Assembly: GCA_017520105.1 (NCBI GenBank)
Contig: JAFWRL010000156.1
Span: 1 to 13,670, forward strand
Origin: Fibrobacter sp.
GTDB lineage: Bacteria; Fibrobacterota; Fibrobacteria; Fibrobacterales; Fibrobacteraceae
Direction of reading: 5' to 3'
DNA length: 13,670 bases
Of the stretch, positions 8,219 through 13,670 are shown one piece after another. The notes beneath the pieces are model-generated. The model was not told where the DNA came from and made no database searches. It saw only the letters and a program-made list of their open reading frames with translations. The position numbers and the translations under genes are program-made. Within the stretch, counting starts at the first letter, position 1; each line of letters opens with the position of its first letter.

Positions 8219-9052
8219 ATGAATGATACACTAAAGAAAGCTATGATTTTTGCCGCGGTGACAACGGTTTCCGGTGCCTTCGCGTCTGATTTTGTAGCTC
8301 AACCTGCTGCTTCCAAGGCTGCAAAGGTTGGCCGTTTTGACGAGCAAATCGCTCTGATGCCGGACTCCATTGCCGCTCCGATCAAGGAACAGCTCAAGTG
8401 GATGGATGAATCTACTGTTTTCCAGATTGTGGAAACTCACGGTGGTGGCTATTCCATTCTTTATAAGACTTATGAACAGTCCGTTCGCGCCCGCGATATC
8501 CGTGACTCCGTCGAAAATGCCAACGGTACGGCCGTGCTCCCGATTGCTAAGGCGAAGCTTAATAGCGAATATTGCCATGGCAAGATGGAAGCAGGCAAGT
8601 GCAATGGCGAAGTCCAGAAGTTCGGCGTTGGCAAGCTCGTCGAATTCCAGGCAACTGGCCTCATCGTCGTGATGTCTGTGATCATTGGCCTCCTCGTCCT
8701 CTGCACTATCATGAGCGCAATCATGAAGAAGCTCGGTTTGGACAAGGTCAAGGCTCCGGCTCCTGCCAAGAAGGTTGCTCCTGCTGCTGCCGCTCCGGCC
8801 CCCGCGGTTCGTGCTCCTGCACACTGCGATTGGGATCCGAATGCAAAGAGCATCCATCCGGGATTCACTAACAAGCAGCTCCAGGCGTTCCTCGGCATTG
8901 CCGCCGTCGCCGCCCTCGAAGAACATCCGGGACTGACAAACGAACAGTTCCTCGTGATTGCTACCGCTGCTGCAACACAGGCTCTTGGTCAGCCCTGCCG
9001 CGTGACCGCTTACAGAAACATTAACTCTCCTGCTTGGACAATCGTCAAGTAA
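8219..9052 (+). CDS. OadG/MmdD-like subunit of a sodium-pumping decarboxylase
   Basis: The 277-residue protein has an N-terminal export signal (hydrophobic 8-20, possible cleavage after AFA at 20-22) and an extra-cytoplasmic region of about 120 residues. One transmembrane helix (about 146-168, TGLIVVMSVIIGLLVLCTIM) is followed by an Ala/Pro-rich linker (about 178-200) and a C-terminal domain ending in RNINSPAWTIVK, which resembles the tail of methylmalonyl-CoA decarboxylase delta subunits. In the family this subunit holds the carboxyltransferase, biotin carrier and membrane pump together. Residues 213-235 and 236-258 are tandem 23-residue copies (HPG-x-TN-x-Q). The protein is longer than simple OadG because of the N-terminal domain. 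Family assignment rests largely on topology and on the biotin carrier and OadB genes directly downstream. Confidence 0.75.
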   Translation: MNDTLKKAMIFAAVTTVSGAFASDFVAQPAASKAAKVGRFDEQIALMPDSIAAPIKEQLKWMDESTVFQIVETHGGGYSILYKTYEQSVRARDIRDSVENANGTAVLPIAKAKLNSEYCHGKMEAGKCNGEVQKFGVGKLVEFQATGLIVVMSVIIGLLVLCTIMSAIMKKLGLDKVKAPAPAKKVAPAAAAPAPAVRAPAHCDWDPNAKSIHPGFTNKQLQAFLGIAAVAALEEHPGLTNEQFLVIATAAATQALGQPCRVTAYRNINSPAWTIVK

Positions 9053-9100
9053 GGTACAACTTTTAAAACTTAACAGGCTTTATAGCCAGGAAAAATCAAA

Positions 9101-9463
9101 ATGAAGAAAACAGTCCGTATCAGTTTCGAAGGCAAGACCTACGACGTCGAAGTAGAAGTTCTTGATTCCGCCGTTGCCGCAGCTCCTGCTGCCCCGGTTG
9201 CCGCACCTGCTGCCGCCCCGGCTCCTGCCGCAGCTCCGGCCGCTGCTGGTGGTACCGAAGTGAAGTGCCCGCTCGCCGGTTCTGTGTTCAAGCTGAAGGT
9301 CAAGGTTGGCGATAAGGTTGAAGCCAACCAGGAAGTGGCTATCATCGAAGCCCTCAAGATGGAAAACCCGGTCGTCGCTCCGTGCGCAGGCACTGTGAAC
9401 TCCATCTCCGTCAAGGAAACCGACACTGTTACTGATGGCCAGGTCTTGATGACCATTGCCTAA
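9101..9463 (+). CDS. Biotin carrier protein (biotinyl-domain) of sodium-pumping decarboxylase
   Basis: The 120-residue protein has a short N-terminal strand region (1-22), a flexible Ala/Pro linker (about 23-50) and a biotinyl/lipoyl-like domain (about 51-120). The biotinylation site is IIEALKMENPV with Lys86; the usual EAMKM is EALKM here. KCPLAGSVFKLKVKVGDKV and GTVNSISVKETDTVTDGQVL are the expected flanking half-repeats. It carries carboxyl groups from the carboxyltransferase to the membrane subunit encoded 14 bases downstream. A good ribosome-binding site (AGGAAAAA) precedes the ATG. Length and linker match MmdC/GcdC-type carriers rather than a full OadA fusion, so the carboxyltransferase must be a separate protein encoded elsewhere. 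Confidence 0.93.
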   Translation: MKKTVRISFEGKTYDVEVEVLDSAVAAAPAAPVAAPAAAPAPAAAPAAAGGTEVKCPLAGSVFKLKVKVGDKVEANQEVAIIEALKMENPVVAPCAGTVNSISVKETDTVTDGQVLMTIA

Positions 9464-9477
9464 TGAGGTAAAAGTCA

Positions 9478-10638
9478 ATGAGTGGAATTATTAACTCAGT
9501 CGCGGACTTCGCCTCGAGCACAGGATTCGCGCAGATTACCCTCCCGATGGTAATCATGTGGATCGTGAGCTTCGTGTTGATGTTCCTTGCGATTGTCAAA
9601 AAATACGAGCCGCTTCTGCTCTTGCCGATTGCTATCGGTGCACTTGCGGTGAACATCCCGTCCGTCGCGTTCTACGACGGTGGCTGGAGCATCGAAGGTA
9701 TGTTCAGCCCGACTGGCGGTCTCTACTACTACATCAGCCAGGGTATCCATCTGGAACTCTTCCCGCCCATCATCTTCTTGGGCGTGGGTGCCATGACGGA
9801 CTTTGGACCGCTTATCGCTAATCCGCGTACGCTCATCCTCGGTGGTGGCGCGCAGTTTGGCGTTTTCATGACCATGTTAGCGGCTGTCGCTCTCGGTGGC
9901 TTTACGCTCGGCGAAGCAGCTTCCATCGGTATCATCGGTGGTGCTGACGGTCCGACGTCCATCTTCACTGCGAACAAGCTTGCTAAGCACCTCATCGGCC
10001 CCATCGCCGTTGCCGCTTACACCTACATGGCTCTCGTGCCGCTCATCCAGCCGCCTATCATGCGCGCTATGACGAACGACGCTGAACGCAAGATTCGCAT
10101 GAAGGCTCTCCGCCAGGTTTCCAAGGCCGAACGCATCGTGTTTGCCGTGATGGTGATGATCGTTTGCGTGCTCGTCGTGCCGGACGCTTCTGCCCTTATC
10201 ATCATGCTTATGATGGGCAACATCTTCAAGGAAGCGGGTGTCGTTGAACGCCTCGTGAAGACTTCTTCGAACGAACTCATGAACATTGTGACGATCTTCC
10301 TCGGCACGTCCGTGGGTCTCACCATGTCTGCTGACATCTTCCTCAAGCCGCAGACTCTCATGATTATCGCTATGGGTGTGGTTGCCTTTGGCTTCTCCAC
10401 TTTCGGCGGTTTGCTCCTCGCAAAGATCATGAACAAGTGCTCTCCGAAGAACCCGGTGAACCCGCTTATCGGTTCCGCAGGCGTTTCTGCTGTGCCGATG
10501 GCTGCCCGTGTTTCTCAGGTTGAAGGTGCCAAGTATGACCCGCAGAACTTCCTCCTCATGCACGCTATGGGCCCGAACGTGTCCGGCGTGATTGGTACGG
10601 CAGTTTGCGCTGGTTACATGATTTCTCGCCTTTCGTAA
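9478..10638 (+). CDS. oadB: Sodium ion-translocating decarboxylase beta subunit (OadB/MmdB/GcdB family)
   Basis: The 386-residue integral membrane protein has about nine to eleven hydrophobic segments and is of family-typical length. It decarboxylates carboxybiotin and exports sodium. Asp157 in [12 protein letters not shown] corresponds to the Klebsiella OadB sodium-site aspartate (Asp203). [17 protein letters not shown] (Asn328, Gly332, Ser337, Arg344) matches the second functional cluster (Asn373, Gly377, Ser382, Arg389). The C-terminal [18 protein letters not shown] is also typical. The ATG follows an AGGT ribosome-binding site 14 bases after the biotin carrier stop. The symbol names the family only: the substrate (oxaloacetate, methylmalonyl-CoA, glutaconyl-CoA or malonate) depends on the absent alpha subunit. 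The gene order (G/D, biotin carrier, B) resembles methylmalonyl-CoA decarboxylase clusters. Confidence 0.95.
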   Translation: MSGIINSVADFASSTGFAQITLPMVIMWIVSFVLMFLAIVKKYEPLLLLPIAIGALAVNIPSVAFYDGGWSIEGMFSPTGGLYYYISQGIHLELFPPIIFLGVGAMTDFGPLIANPRTLILGGGAQFGVFMTMLAAVALGGFTLGEAASIGIIGGADGPTSIFTANKLAKHLIGPIAVAAYTYMALVPLIQPPIMRAMTNDAERKIRMKALRQVSKAERIVFAVMVMIVCVLVVPDASALIIMLMMGNIFKEAGVVERLVKTSSNELMNIVTIFLGTSVGLTMSADIFLKPQTLMIIAMGVVAFGFSTFGGLLLAKIMNKCSPKNPVNPLIGSAGVSAVPMAARVSQVEGAKYDPQNFLLMHAMGPNVSGVIGTAVCAGYMISRLS

Positions 10639-10647
10639 TGGGATGTC

Positions 10648-10668
10648 ATCCCGCACTTGTTGCGGGAT
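10648..10668. repeat. REP-like palindrome after oadB
   Basis: An 8-bp perfect stem ATCCCGCA / TGCGGGAT with a CTTGT loop lies 10 bases after the oadB stop. There is no T-run, so it is more like a repetitive extragenic palindrome or an mRNA 3'-end stabiliser than a terminator. Confidence 0.6.
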
Positions 10669-10683
10669 CACCATGAACAATTG

Positions 10684-10713
10684 AAAAAGTCCTCGCTTCG
10701 GCGAGGATTTTTT
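10684..10713. terminator. Bidirectional terminator between oadB and the toxin gene
   Basis: A stem TCCTCGC / GCGAGGA with a TTCG tetraloop is flanked by AAAAA on the left and TTTTTT on the right. It can therefore stop both the plus-strand decarboxylase transcript and the minus-strand toxin transcript, whose stop codon (10712-10714) overlaps its edge. Bases 10691-10713 recur identically at 11364-11386. Confidence 0.9.
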
Positions 10714-11164
10714 ATATGCTACTGGATAAAAGTAATTCTTTATAGAATGTTAAAGAAGATAGTTTATACTTTGGTTGTAACGGTTCTTGTTTCAAACCGT
10801 CAATGAAGGCGTCAATGTATTTATGAAATTTTTCAATGATGAAATTGTATCTTTTCAAAATTTCCGTATGTTCTTTTGAATCAATATGCGCAGGCATGCC
10901 AATTTCGTCATCGTGAAAAATAAGGACCGTTTTGCTGAAATCAAGACCTGAAGTTTGTCTCTTGGGGGACGTTCCTTGAAATTTATACGCATGAGTGTGT
11001 TGTATATTGGATCTAAATGGAATTGCAAAACGTAGCCCCCTGTATTCAACTAATAGGACTAAGTAGGGGCGGTTTTGTTTGGATAGAATTTCTGGATTGT
11101 TGGAATATCGTTCGTAAAAAAGAGTGGATAACAGTCTTATCAGAGGTTCTTTTGCTGTGCTCAT
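10712..11164 (-). CDS. tenpN: Type III toxin-antitoxin system toxin, TenpN-like endoribonuclease
   Basis: The 150-residue protein has RPYLVLLVEYRGLRFAIPFR-SNIQH (32-56), GLDFSKTVLIF (73-83), and a C-terminal helical segment with FIIEKFHKYIDAFIDGL (98-124). This pattern matches my memory of the TenpN branch of the ToxN/AbiQ fold, small RNases held inactive by a repeat-containing RNA. The start chosen is the ATG at 11164, preceded by AAGGA at the correct distance; an earlier in-frame TTG at 11185 lies in the T-run of the upstream terminator and is rejected. The context is diagnostic: transcript order is promoter, RNA repeats, terminator, ribosome-binding site, toxin. Expression should depend on leakage through that terminator. 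The gene is AT-rich and convergent with oadB, as expected of an acquired module. ToxN or CptN subfamily placement remains possible. Confidence 0.82.
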   Translation of the reverse strand: MSTAKEPLIRLLSTLFYERYSNNPEILSKQNRPYLVLLVEYRGLRFAIPFRSNIQHTHAYKFQGTSPKRQTSGLDFSKTVLIFHDDEIGMPAHIDSKEHTEILKRYNFIIEKFHKYIDAFIDGLKQEPLQPKYKLSSLTFYKELLLSSSI

Positions 11165-11183
11165 GGTGAATCCTTTTTTAAAC

Positions 11184-11222
11184 AAAAAAAGACCGTTTTT
11201 TATGATATATAAAAAACGGTCT
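11184..11222 (-). terminator. Attenuating terminator between antitoxin RNA and toxin gene
   Basis: A perfect 14-bp stem (AGACCGTTTTTTAT paired with ATAAAAAACGGTCT, loop of 5) spans 11190-11222. On the minus strand it is followed by six U residues (11189-11184). It ends 20 bases before the toxin ATG. Type III systems use such a terminator to make excess antitoxin RNA over toxin mRNA. Confidence 0.93.
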
Positions 11223-11327
11223 CATCTAATGAGCTTTCTTTTTTATCTCAGGTGGTCGCTCTACCACCCTGTCATCCATTTGGGCTTTCTTTTTTATCTC
11301 AGGTGGACACCCTTCCACCCTATCTAT
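11190..11327 (-). ncRNA. TenpI-like antitoxin RNA (two 51-nt repeats plus terminator)
   Basis: The predicted transcript starts near 11327, about 6 bases past the minus-strand -10, and ends in the terminator at 11190. It contains two consecutive repeat units. Each unit has GGTGG-W / W-CCACC forming a 6-bp hairpin with a 6-nt loop, followed by an identical TGAGATAAAAAAGAAAGC tail. The closing pair differs between the copies as A-U and U-A, which supports a real RNA helix. In known type III systems each repeat is cut out by the toxin and folds as a pseudoknot that inhibits it. The function is inferred from architecture and the neighbouring toxin gene. Confidence 0.82.
11221..11321 (-). repeat. 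Two tandem 51-bp repeats of the antitoxin RNA
   Basis: In transcript order, unit 1 is 11321-11271 and unit 2 is 11270-11221. Both begin AGGGTGG and share an 18-nt identical block ending GAAAGC. The differences lie mainly in the hairpin loop (AGGGTG versus AGAGCG), the closing base pair, and the last 12-13 bases. Unit 2 runs directly into the terminator stem. Confidence 0.92.
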
Positions 11328-11332
11328 GGATA

Positions 11333-11361
11333 AATATATGAAATTCTATGCAGAAAAGCAA
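11333..11361 (-). promoter_or_regulatory. Promoter of the type III antitoxin RNA
   Basis: On the minus strand TTGCTT (11361-11356), a 17-bp spacer and TATATT (11338-11333) form a near-consensus promoter. The start point falls about 6 bases before the first RNA repeat, which fits an antitoxin that begins at its first unit. Confidence 0.72.
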
Positions 11362-11363
11362 CC

Positions 11364-11386
11364 CCTCGCTTCGGCGAGGATTTTTT
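11364..11386 (+). terminator. Orphan plus-strand terminator, duplicate of the one after oadB
   Basis: CCTCGC-TTCG-GCGAGG followed by A and six T is identical over 23 bases to 10691-10713. No plus-strand gene precedes it within 700 bases: the intervening DNA holds only the minus-strand toxin-antitoxin module. It may shield the downstream gene from readthrough or be a duplication scar. Confidence 0.8.
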
Positions 11387-11424
11387 GTTCTATAGAATTT
11401 AAATTTTGTTCTTTAGATTTTAAA
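11383..11424. repeat. Two abutting 21-bp direct repeats
   Basis: 11383-11403 and 11404-11424 match at 19 of 21 positions. The unit starts TTTTGTTCT and ends TTTAAA. The first copy contains the perfect palindrome TTCTATAGAA (11388-11397). It could be a regulator binding site ahead of the TIGR02147 gene, or low-complexity sequence. Confidence 0.65.
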
Positions 11425-11467
11425 AATCTTTAAAAATATTTTAAAACTGCTTAAATTTGCTCAAAAA
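11422..11467. other. Phased A-tracts (predicted bent DNA) upstream of the TIGR02147 gene
   Basis: Runs of three to five A begin at 11422, 11432, 11443, 11453 and 11463, close to one helical turn apart. Such phasing produces intrinsic curvature and often lies upstream of promoters. The rest of the leader to 11538 is AT-rich with no clear -35/-10 pair and no clear Shine-Dalgarno before the ATG at 11539. Confidence 0.55.
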
Positions 11468-11538
11468 CGCCATTTTTGTTTTTGAAAAAATATTAAATGC
11501 TATTGCGTGTTTAATCCAGTGTTTCTATTTTTAATATC

Positions 11539-12399
11539 ATGAAAACGGTTACAGAATACAAAAACTATCGCGAGTATATTCTCGACTACTACAAGGAACG
11601 CAAGCGCTGTTCTGCGTTTACGTGGCGCGAGTTCGCGAAAATTGCCGGGTTCGCATCGGGGTCGTACTTGAAGCTGGTTTGCGATGGCAAGACGCGTCTT
11701 CGGGAAGAAGGAGCGAAGAAAACTGCGCTTGCTATGGGGTTACTCGGCTTCGAATTTGAATATTTTGTCTTGATGGTGCGTTACGAAAACGCGAAGACGG
11801 ACAAAGAAAAGAAAAAGTGCTTTGAAGAGATGCAGGCGCTTGGCGAGGCTAGTCGCGTGAAAATTCTCGGCAGTGAAATGTACACGTTTTACGAGACGTG
11901 GAAACATTCCGTTGTCCGCGAATTGGCTGTTGCGATGCCGGGGGCGAAACCGCACGAAATTGCAAAGGTTTGCAGGCCTGCGATTTCTGCGGCGGATGTG
12001 AGCGAAAGTTTGCATTTTTTAGTGAAGTCGGGGCTCTTGACGCGCGATATCAAGGGCAATTACCACCAGACGAACCATTCGCTTTCGACGGGCCGCCTGA
12101 ACGTGGTCGCTGTCGCAGTGCATTCGCTGCTCCGCCAGATGGGCGAGTTTGCACTGGACGCTTTGGATAAATTGCCTATTTCGGAACGTCACTTTAGCGG
12201 AATCACCATGGGCGTGACGGCGGAAAGCTATGCGAAAGTCGTTGAAGAAATTGCGGCGTTCCGCAATCGCATCGTGTCGATGGTCGCGGATGAAAAAAAT
12301 CCGGAAAAAATTTGTCGATTGAACTTTCAGTTTTTCCCGCTGACGGAAAAAATTGAATATGATCAAACGAATGTACAAACTAAAAAGAAAGGAGAGTAG
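11539..12399 (+). CDS. TIGR02147 family protein (Fibrobacter paralogous family, putative HTH regulator)
   Basis: The 286-residue protein begins YKNYREYILDYYKERKR followed by FTWREFAKIAGFASGSYLKLV, the recognisable N-terminal signature of TIGR02147, a family expanded in Fibrobacter. Residues about 28-70 look like a helix-turn-helix DNA-binding region. The segment about 150-185 (ADVSESLHFLVKSGLLTRD, then GNYHQTNHSLSTG) looks like a winged-helix fold with the family's conserved TG. The C-terminal region (about 185-275) is mixed helix and strand without transmembrane segments. It ends 8 bases before a lipoprotein gene whose ribosome-binding site lies inside its last codons, so the two are translationally linked. 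A regulatory role for the partner is plausible but unproven for the family. Confidence 0.87.
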   Translation: MKTVTEYKNYREYILDYYKERKRCSAFTWREFAKIAGFASGSYLKLVCDGKTRLREEGAKKTALAMGLLGFEFEYFVLMVRYENAKTDKEKKKCFEEMQALGEASRVKILGSEMYTFYETWKHSVVRELAVAMPGAKPHEIAKVCRPAISAADVSESLHFLVKSGLLTRDIKGNYHQTNHSLSTGRLNVVAVAVHSLLRQMGEFALDALDKLPISERHFSGITMGVTAESYAKVVEEIAAFRNRIVSMVADEKNPEKICRLNFQFFPLTEKIEYDQTNVQTKKKGE

Positions 12400-12407
12400 T
12401 TAAGAGT

Positions 12408-13670
12408 ATGCTCACGGAATCAAGAATGAAATGGGGTCGTTTTGGAGTAGCCCTTGTGTTTGGGATAACCTTTTGGGCTTGTTCTGACGATAAGACGGCC
12501 GGAACGAGCGTTGAGAGCGAAGGTCTTTACGCTGTCAAAAATTTGGACGTTGCAGGCGTTTCTCAAAAGGGACCTTTTGTTAAAGGTTCTGCAGTGAAGG
12601 TGCAGGGAATTGACTGTAAAACGATGAAATTCACGGACGAAGTTTTTGAGGGTGAAGTCAAAAACAACATGGGTGAATTTGTTGTTGAAAAAGTGAACTT
12701 GTCAACGACTTGCGCTGTTGTTGAAGTAACGGGCGAATACCGTAGCGAAATGACCGGGAAGAAGGTCTCTGACAAATTGACGCTCCGTGCGTTGACGAAT
12801 CTCAAGGACCGTACGCATGTGAATGTCAACTTGCTTACGAACTTGGAATACGAGCGCGTGATGTACTATGTGACTAAAAAGGGCAAGACTTTTGACGAGG
12901 CGAAGGAATTGGCTGAAAGCGAGGTGCTTGCTGCGTTTGGTATGGCGGGCGAATCGACCGATTTTGAAGACTTGGATATTTTTGGAACAAGCGATGCTGA
13001 TGCGACGCTCCTTGCTATAAGCGTGCTGATGCAAGGCGATGCCGATGTAAAAACGCTTGCGGAACGTCTGGATAAATTCAATGATTCCTTTGCGAAAAGC
13101 GGCAAGTGGAATGATGATGATACGAAAAAAGCGATTACCGACTGGATTGCGAATGCCGTGGCGAAGGCTGTGATGGATTCCATTCGCAAGAATATGGAAA
13201 ATTGGGGATTCGCAAAGGAAGTTCCCGATTTTGAAAAGGTCGTAGAAAAGTTTGGGACCGCTCAGAAAATCCCTGAAGGATGGAGCTGGGATGTACCCAA
13301 GGAAGCTCGCTTGAATCCGAAAATCAAGTACGATACGATGATTGACCCGCGTGACAAGCAAGTGTATAAGGTTGTGAAAATTGACGTGCCAGACACGAAT
13401 TATTCGCAGGTGTGGATGGCAGAAAACTTGAACTATGCCGATAGCGTCAAGACTCCGAGCTTGAAGGGCCGCAACTGGTGCTACAACAATGATGAAAAAA
13501 ATTGCAATGTGGGTGGCCGCTATTACACCTGGGCAGCAGCAATCGATTCTGTCGCTTTGGCGAACGATCCGAAGGAACCGTTGGATTGCGGTTATGGCAA
13601 GACGTGCGGACTCAATCATAGTGTTCAGGGAATTTGCCCGGATGGTTGGCATTTGCCGACACTCCGTGAA
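12408..13670 (+). CDS. Lipoprotein with Fib_succ_major (TIGR02145) domain, 3' end outside window
   Basis: At least 421 residues with no stop before the window edge. A lipoprotein signal ends FWAC (Cys25). ATG 12408 follows GGAGAG (12391-12396) and was preferred over the internal ATG at 12426. GVSQKGPF (50-57) starts a middle domain running to about 285 that is homologous to the middle domain of the two phosphatase lipoproteins. Shared landmarks are VNVNLLTNLEYERV, DIFGTSDADATLLAISVLMQ, GKWNDD and IRKNMENWG-x-VPDFEK. From about residue 334 the sequence QVWMAENLNYA, RNWCYNN, GGRYYTWAAA and CPDGWHLPTLRE is the start of the Fibrobacter succinogenes major paralogous domain. It is probably exposed on the outer surface; function is unknown. 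Compared with the phosphatase lipoproteins, only the C-terminal cargo differs. Confidence 0.92.
   Translation, partial: MLTESRMKWGRFGVALVFGITFWACSDDKTAGTSVESEGLYAVKNLDVAGVSQKGPFVKGSAVKVQGIDCKTMKFTDEVFEGEVKNNMGEFVVEKVNLSTTCAVVEVTGEYRSEMTGKKVSDKLTLRALTNLKDRTHVNVNLLTNLEYERVMYYVTKKGKTFDEAKELAESEVLAAFGMAGESTDFEDLDIFGTSDADATLLAISVLMQGDADVKTLAERLDKFNDSFAKSGKWNDDDTKKAITDWIANAVAKAVMDSIRKNMENWGFAKEVPDFEKVVEKFGTAQKIPEGWSWDVPKEARLNPKIKYDTMIDPRDKQVYKVVKIDVPDTNYSQVWMAENLNYADSVKTPSLKGRNWCYNNDEKNCNVGGRYYTWAAAIDSVALANDPKEPLDCGYGKTCGLNHSVQGICPDGWHLPTLRE

Noticed and set aside
11165..11185. Longer toxin reading frame starting at TTG 11185
   Set aside because: The added seven codons lie in the U-run of the terminator and in the ribosome-binding site. 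The ATG at 11164 has a well-placed AAGGA.
11221..11321. CRISPR array
   Set aside because: There are only two units, with no unique spacers between them: the whole 51-bp unit repeats, including the loop region. The neighbouring toxin explains it better.
12702..13652. 316-codon open frame on the minus strand
   Set aside because: It overlaps the lipoprotein gene, whose translation has a signal peptide and known domains. The minus product shows no recognisable motif.

Overview
The window most likely comes from a Fibrobacter-type, fibre-degrading gut bacterium. This rests on three things seen in the sequence: serine-rich lipoproteins of the Fibrobacter style, a gene of the TIGR02147 paralogous family, and the start of a Fib_succ_major (TIGR02145) domain at the right edge. 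This is inferred from family knowledge; no database search was possible.

Layout from left to right. (1) Bases 2-3514: the 3' part of a large secreted subtilase (S8, KP-43-like). It carries a CBM3-like cellulose-binding module at the visible N-side and a CUB-like C-terminus. Base composition changes sharply inside the gene. (2) 3713-8097: two tandem paralogous lipoproteins, each with a Ser-rich linker, a Fibrobacter-type middle domain and a C-terminal histidine-phosphatase domain. The first is cut by an in-frame amber codon at 5270-5272; the second is intact. (3) 8219-10638: three genes of a sodium-pumping decarboxylase: OadG/MmdD-like subunit, biotin carrier protein, and OadB-type membrane subunit. 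The carboxyltransferase alpha subunit is not here. A perfect FNR-type palindrome sits just downstream of the promoter. (4) 10684-11386: on the minus strand, a compact type III toxin-antitoxin module, best matched to TenpIN. Its parts in transcript order are a promoter, two 51-bp RNA repeats whose hairpins covary, a strong terminator, a ribosome-binding site and a 150-aa toxin. The module lies between two identical 23-bp terminator sequences. (5) 11387-13670: an AT-rich leader with a 21-bp tandem repeat and phased A-tracts, a TIGR02147 gene, and 8 bases later a lipoprotein gene that runs off the window. It shares its middle domain with the two phosphatase lipoproteins.

How the parts work together. 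Regions 1, 2 and 5 encode exported or surface proteins likely to act on the environment or cell envelope. Region 3 would couple decarboxylation of a carboxylic or acyl-CoA substrate to sodium export in anaerobic metabolism. Region 4 is an independent defence or maintenance module that appears inserted between the decarboxylase operon and the TIGR02147-lipoprotein pair. The strongest discovery candidate is the TenpIN-like module with its covarying RNA repeats and duplicated flanking terminator.
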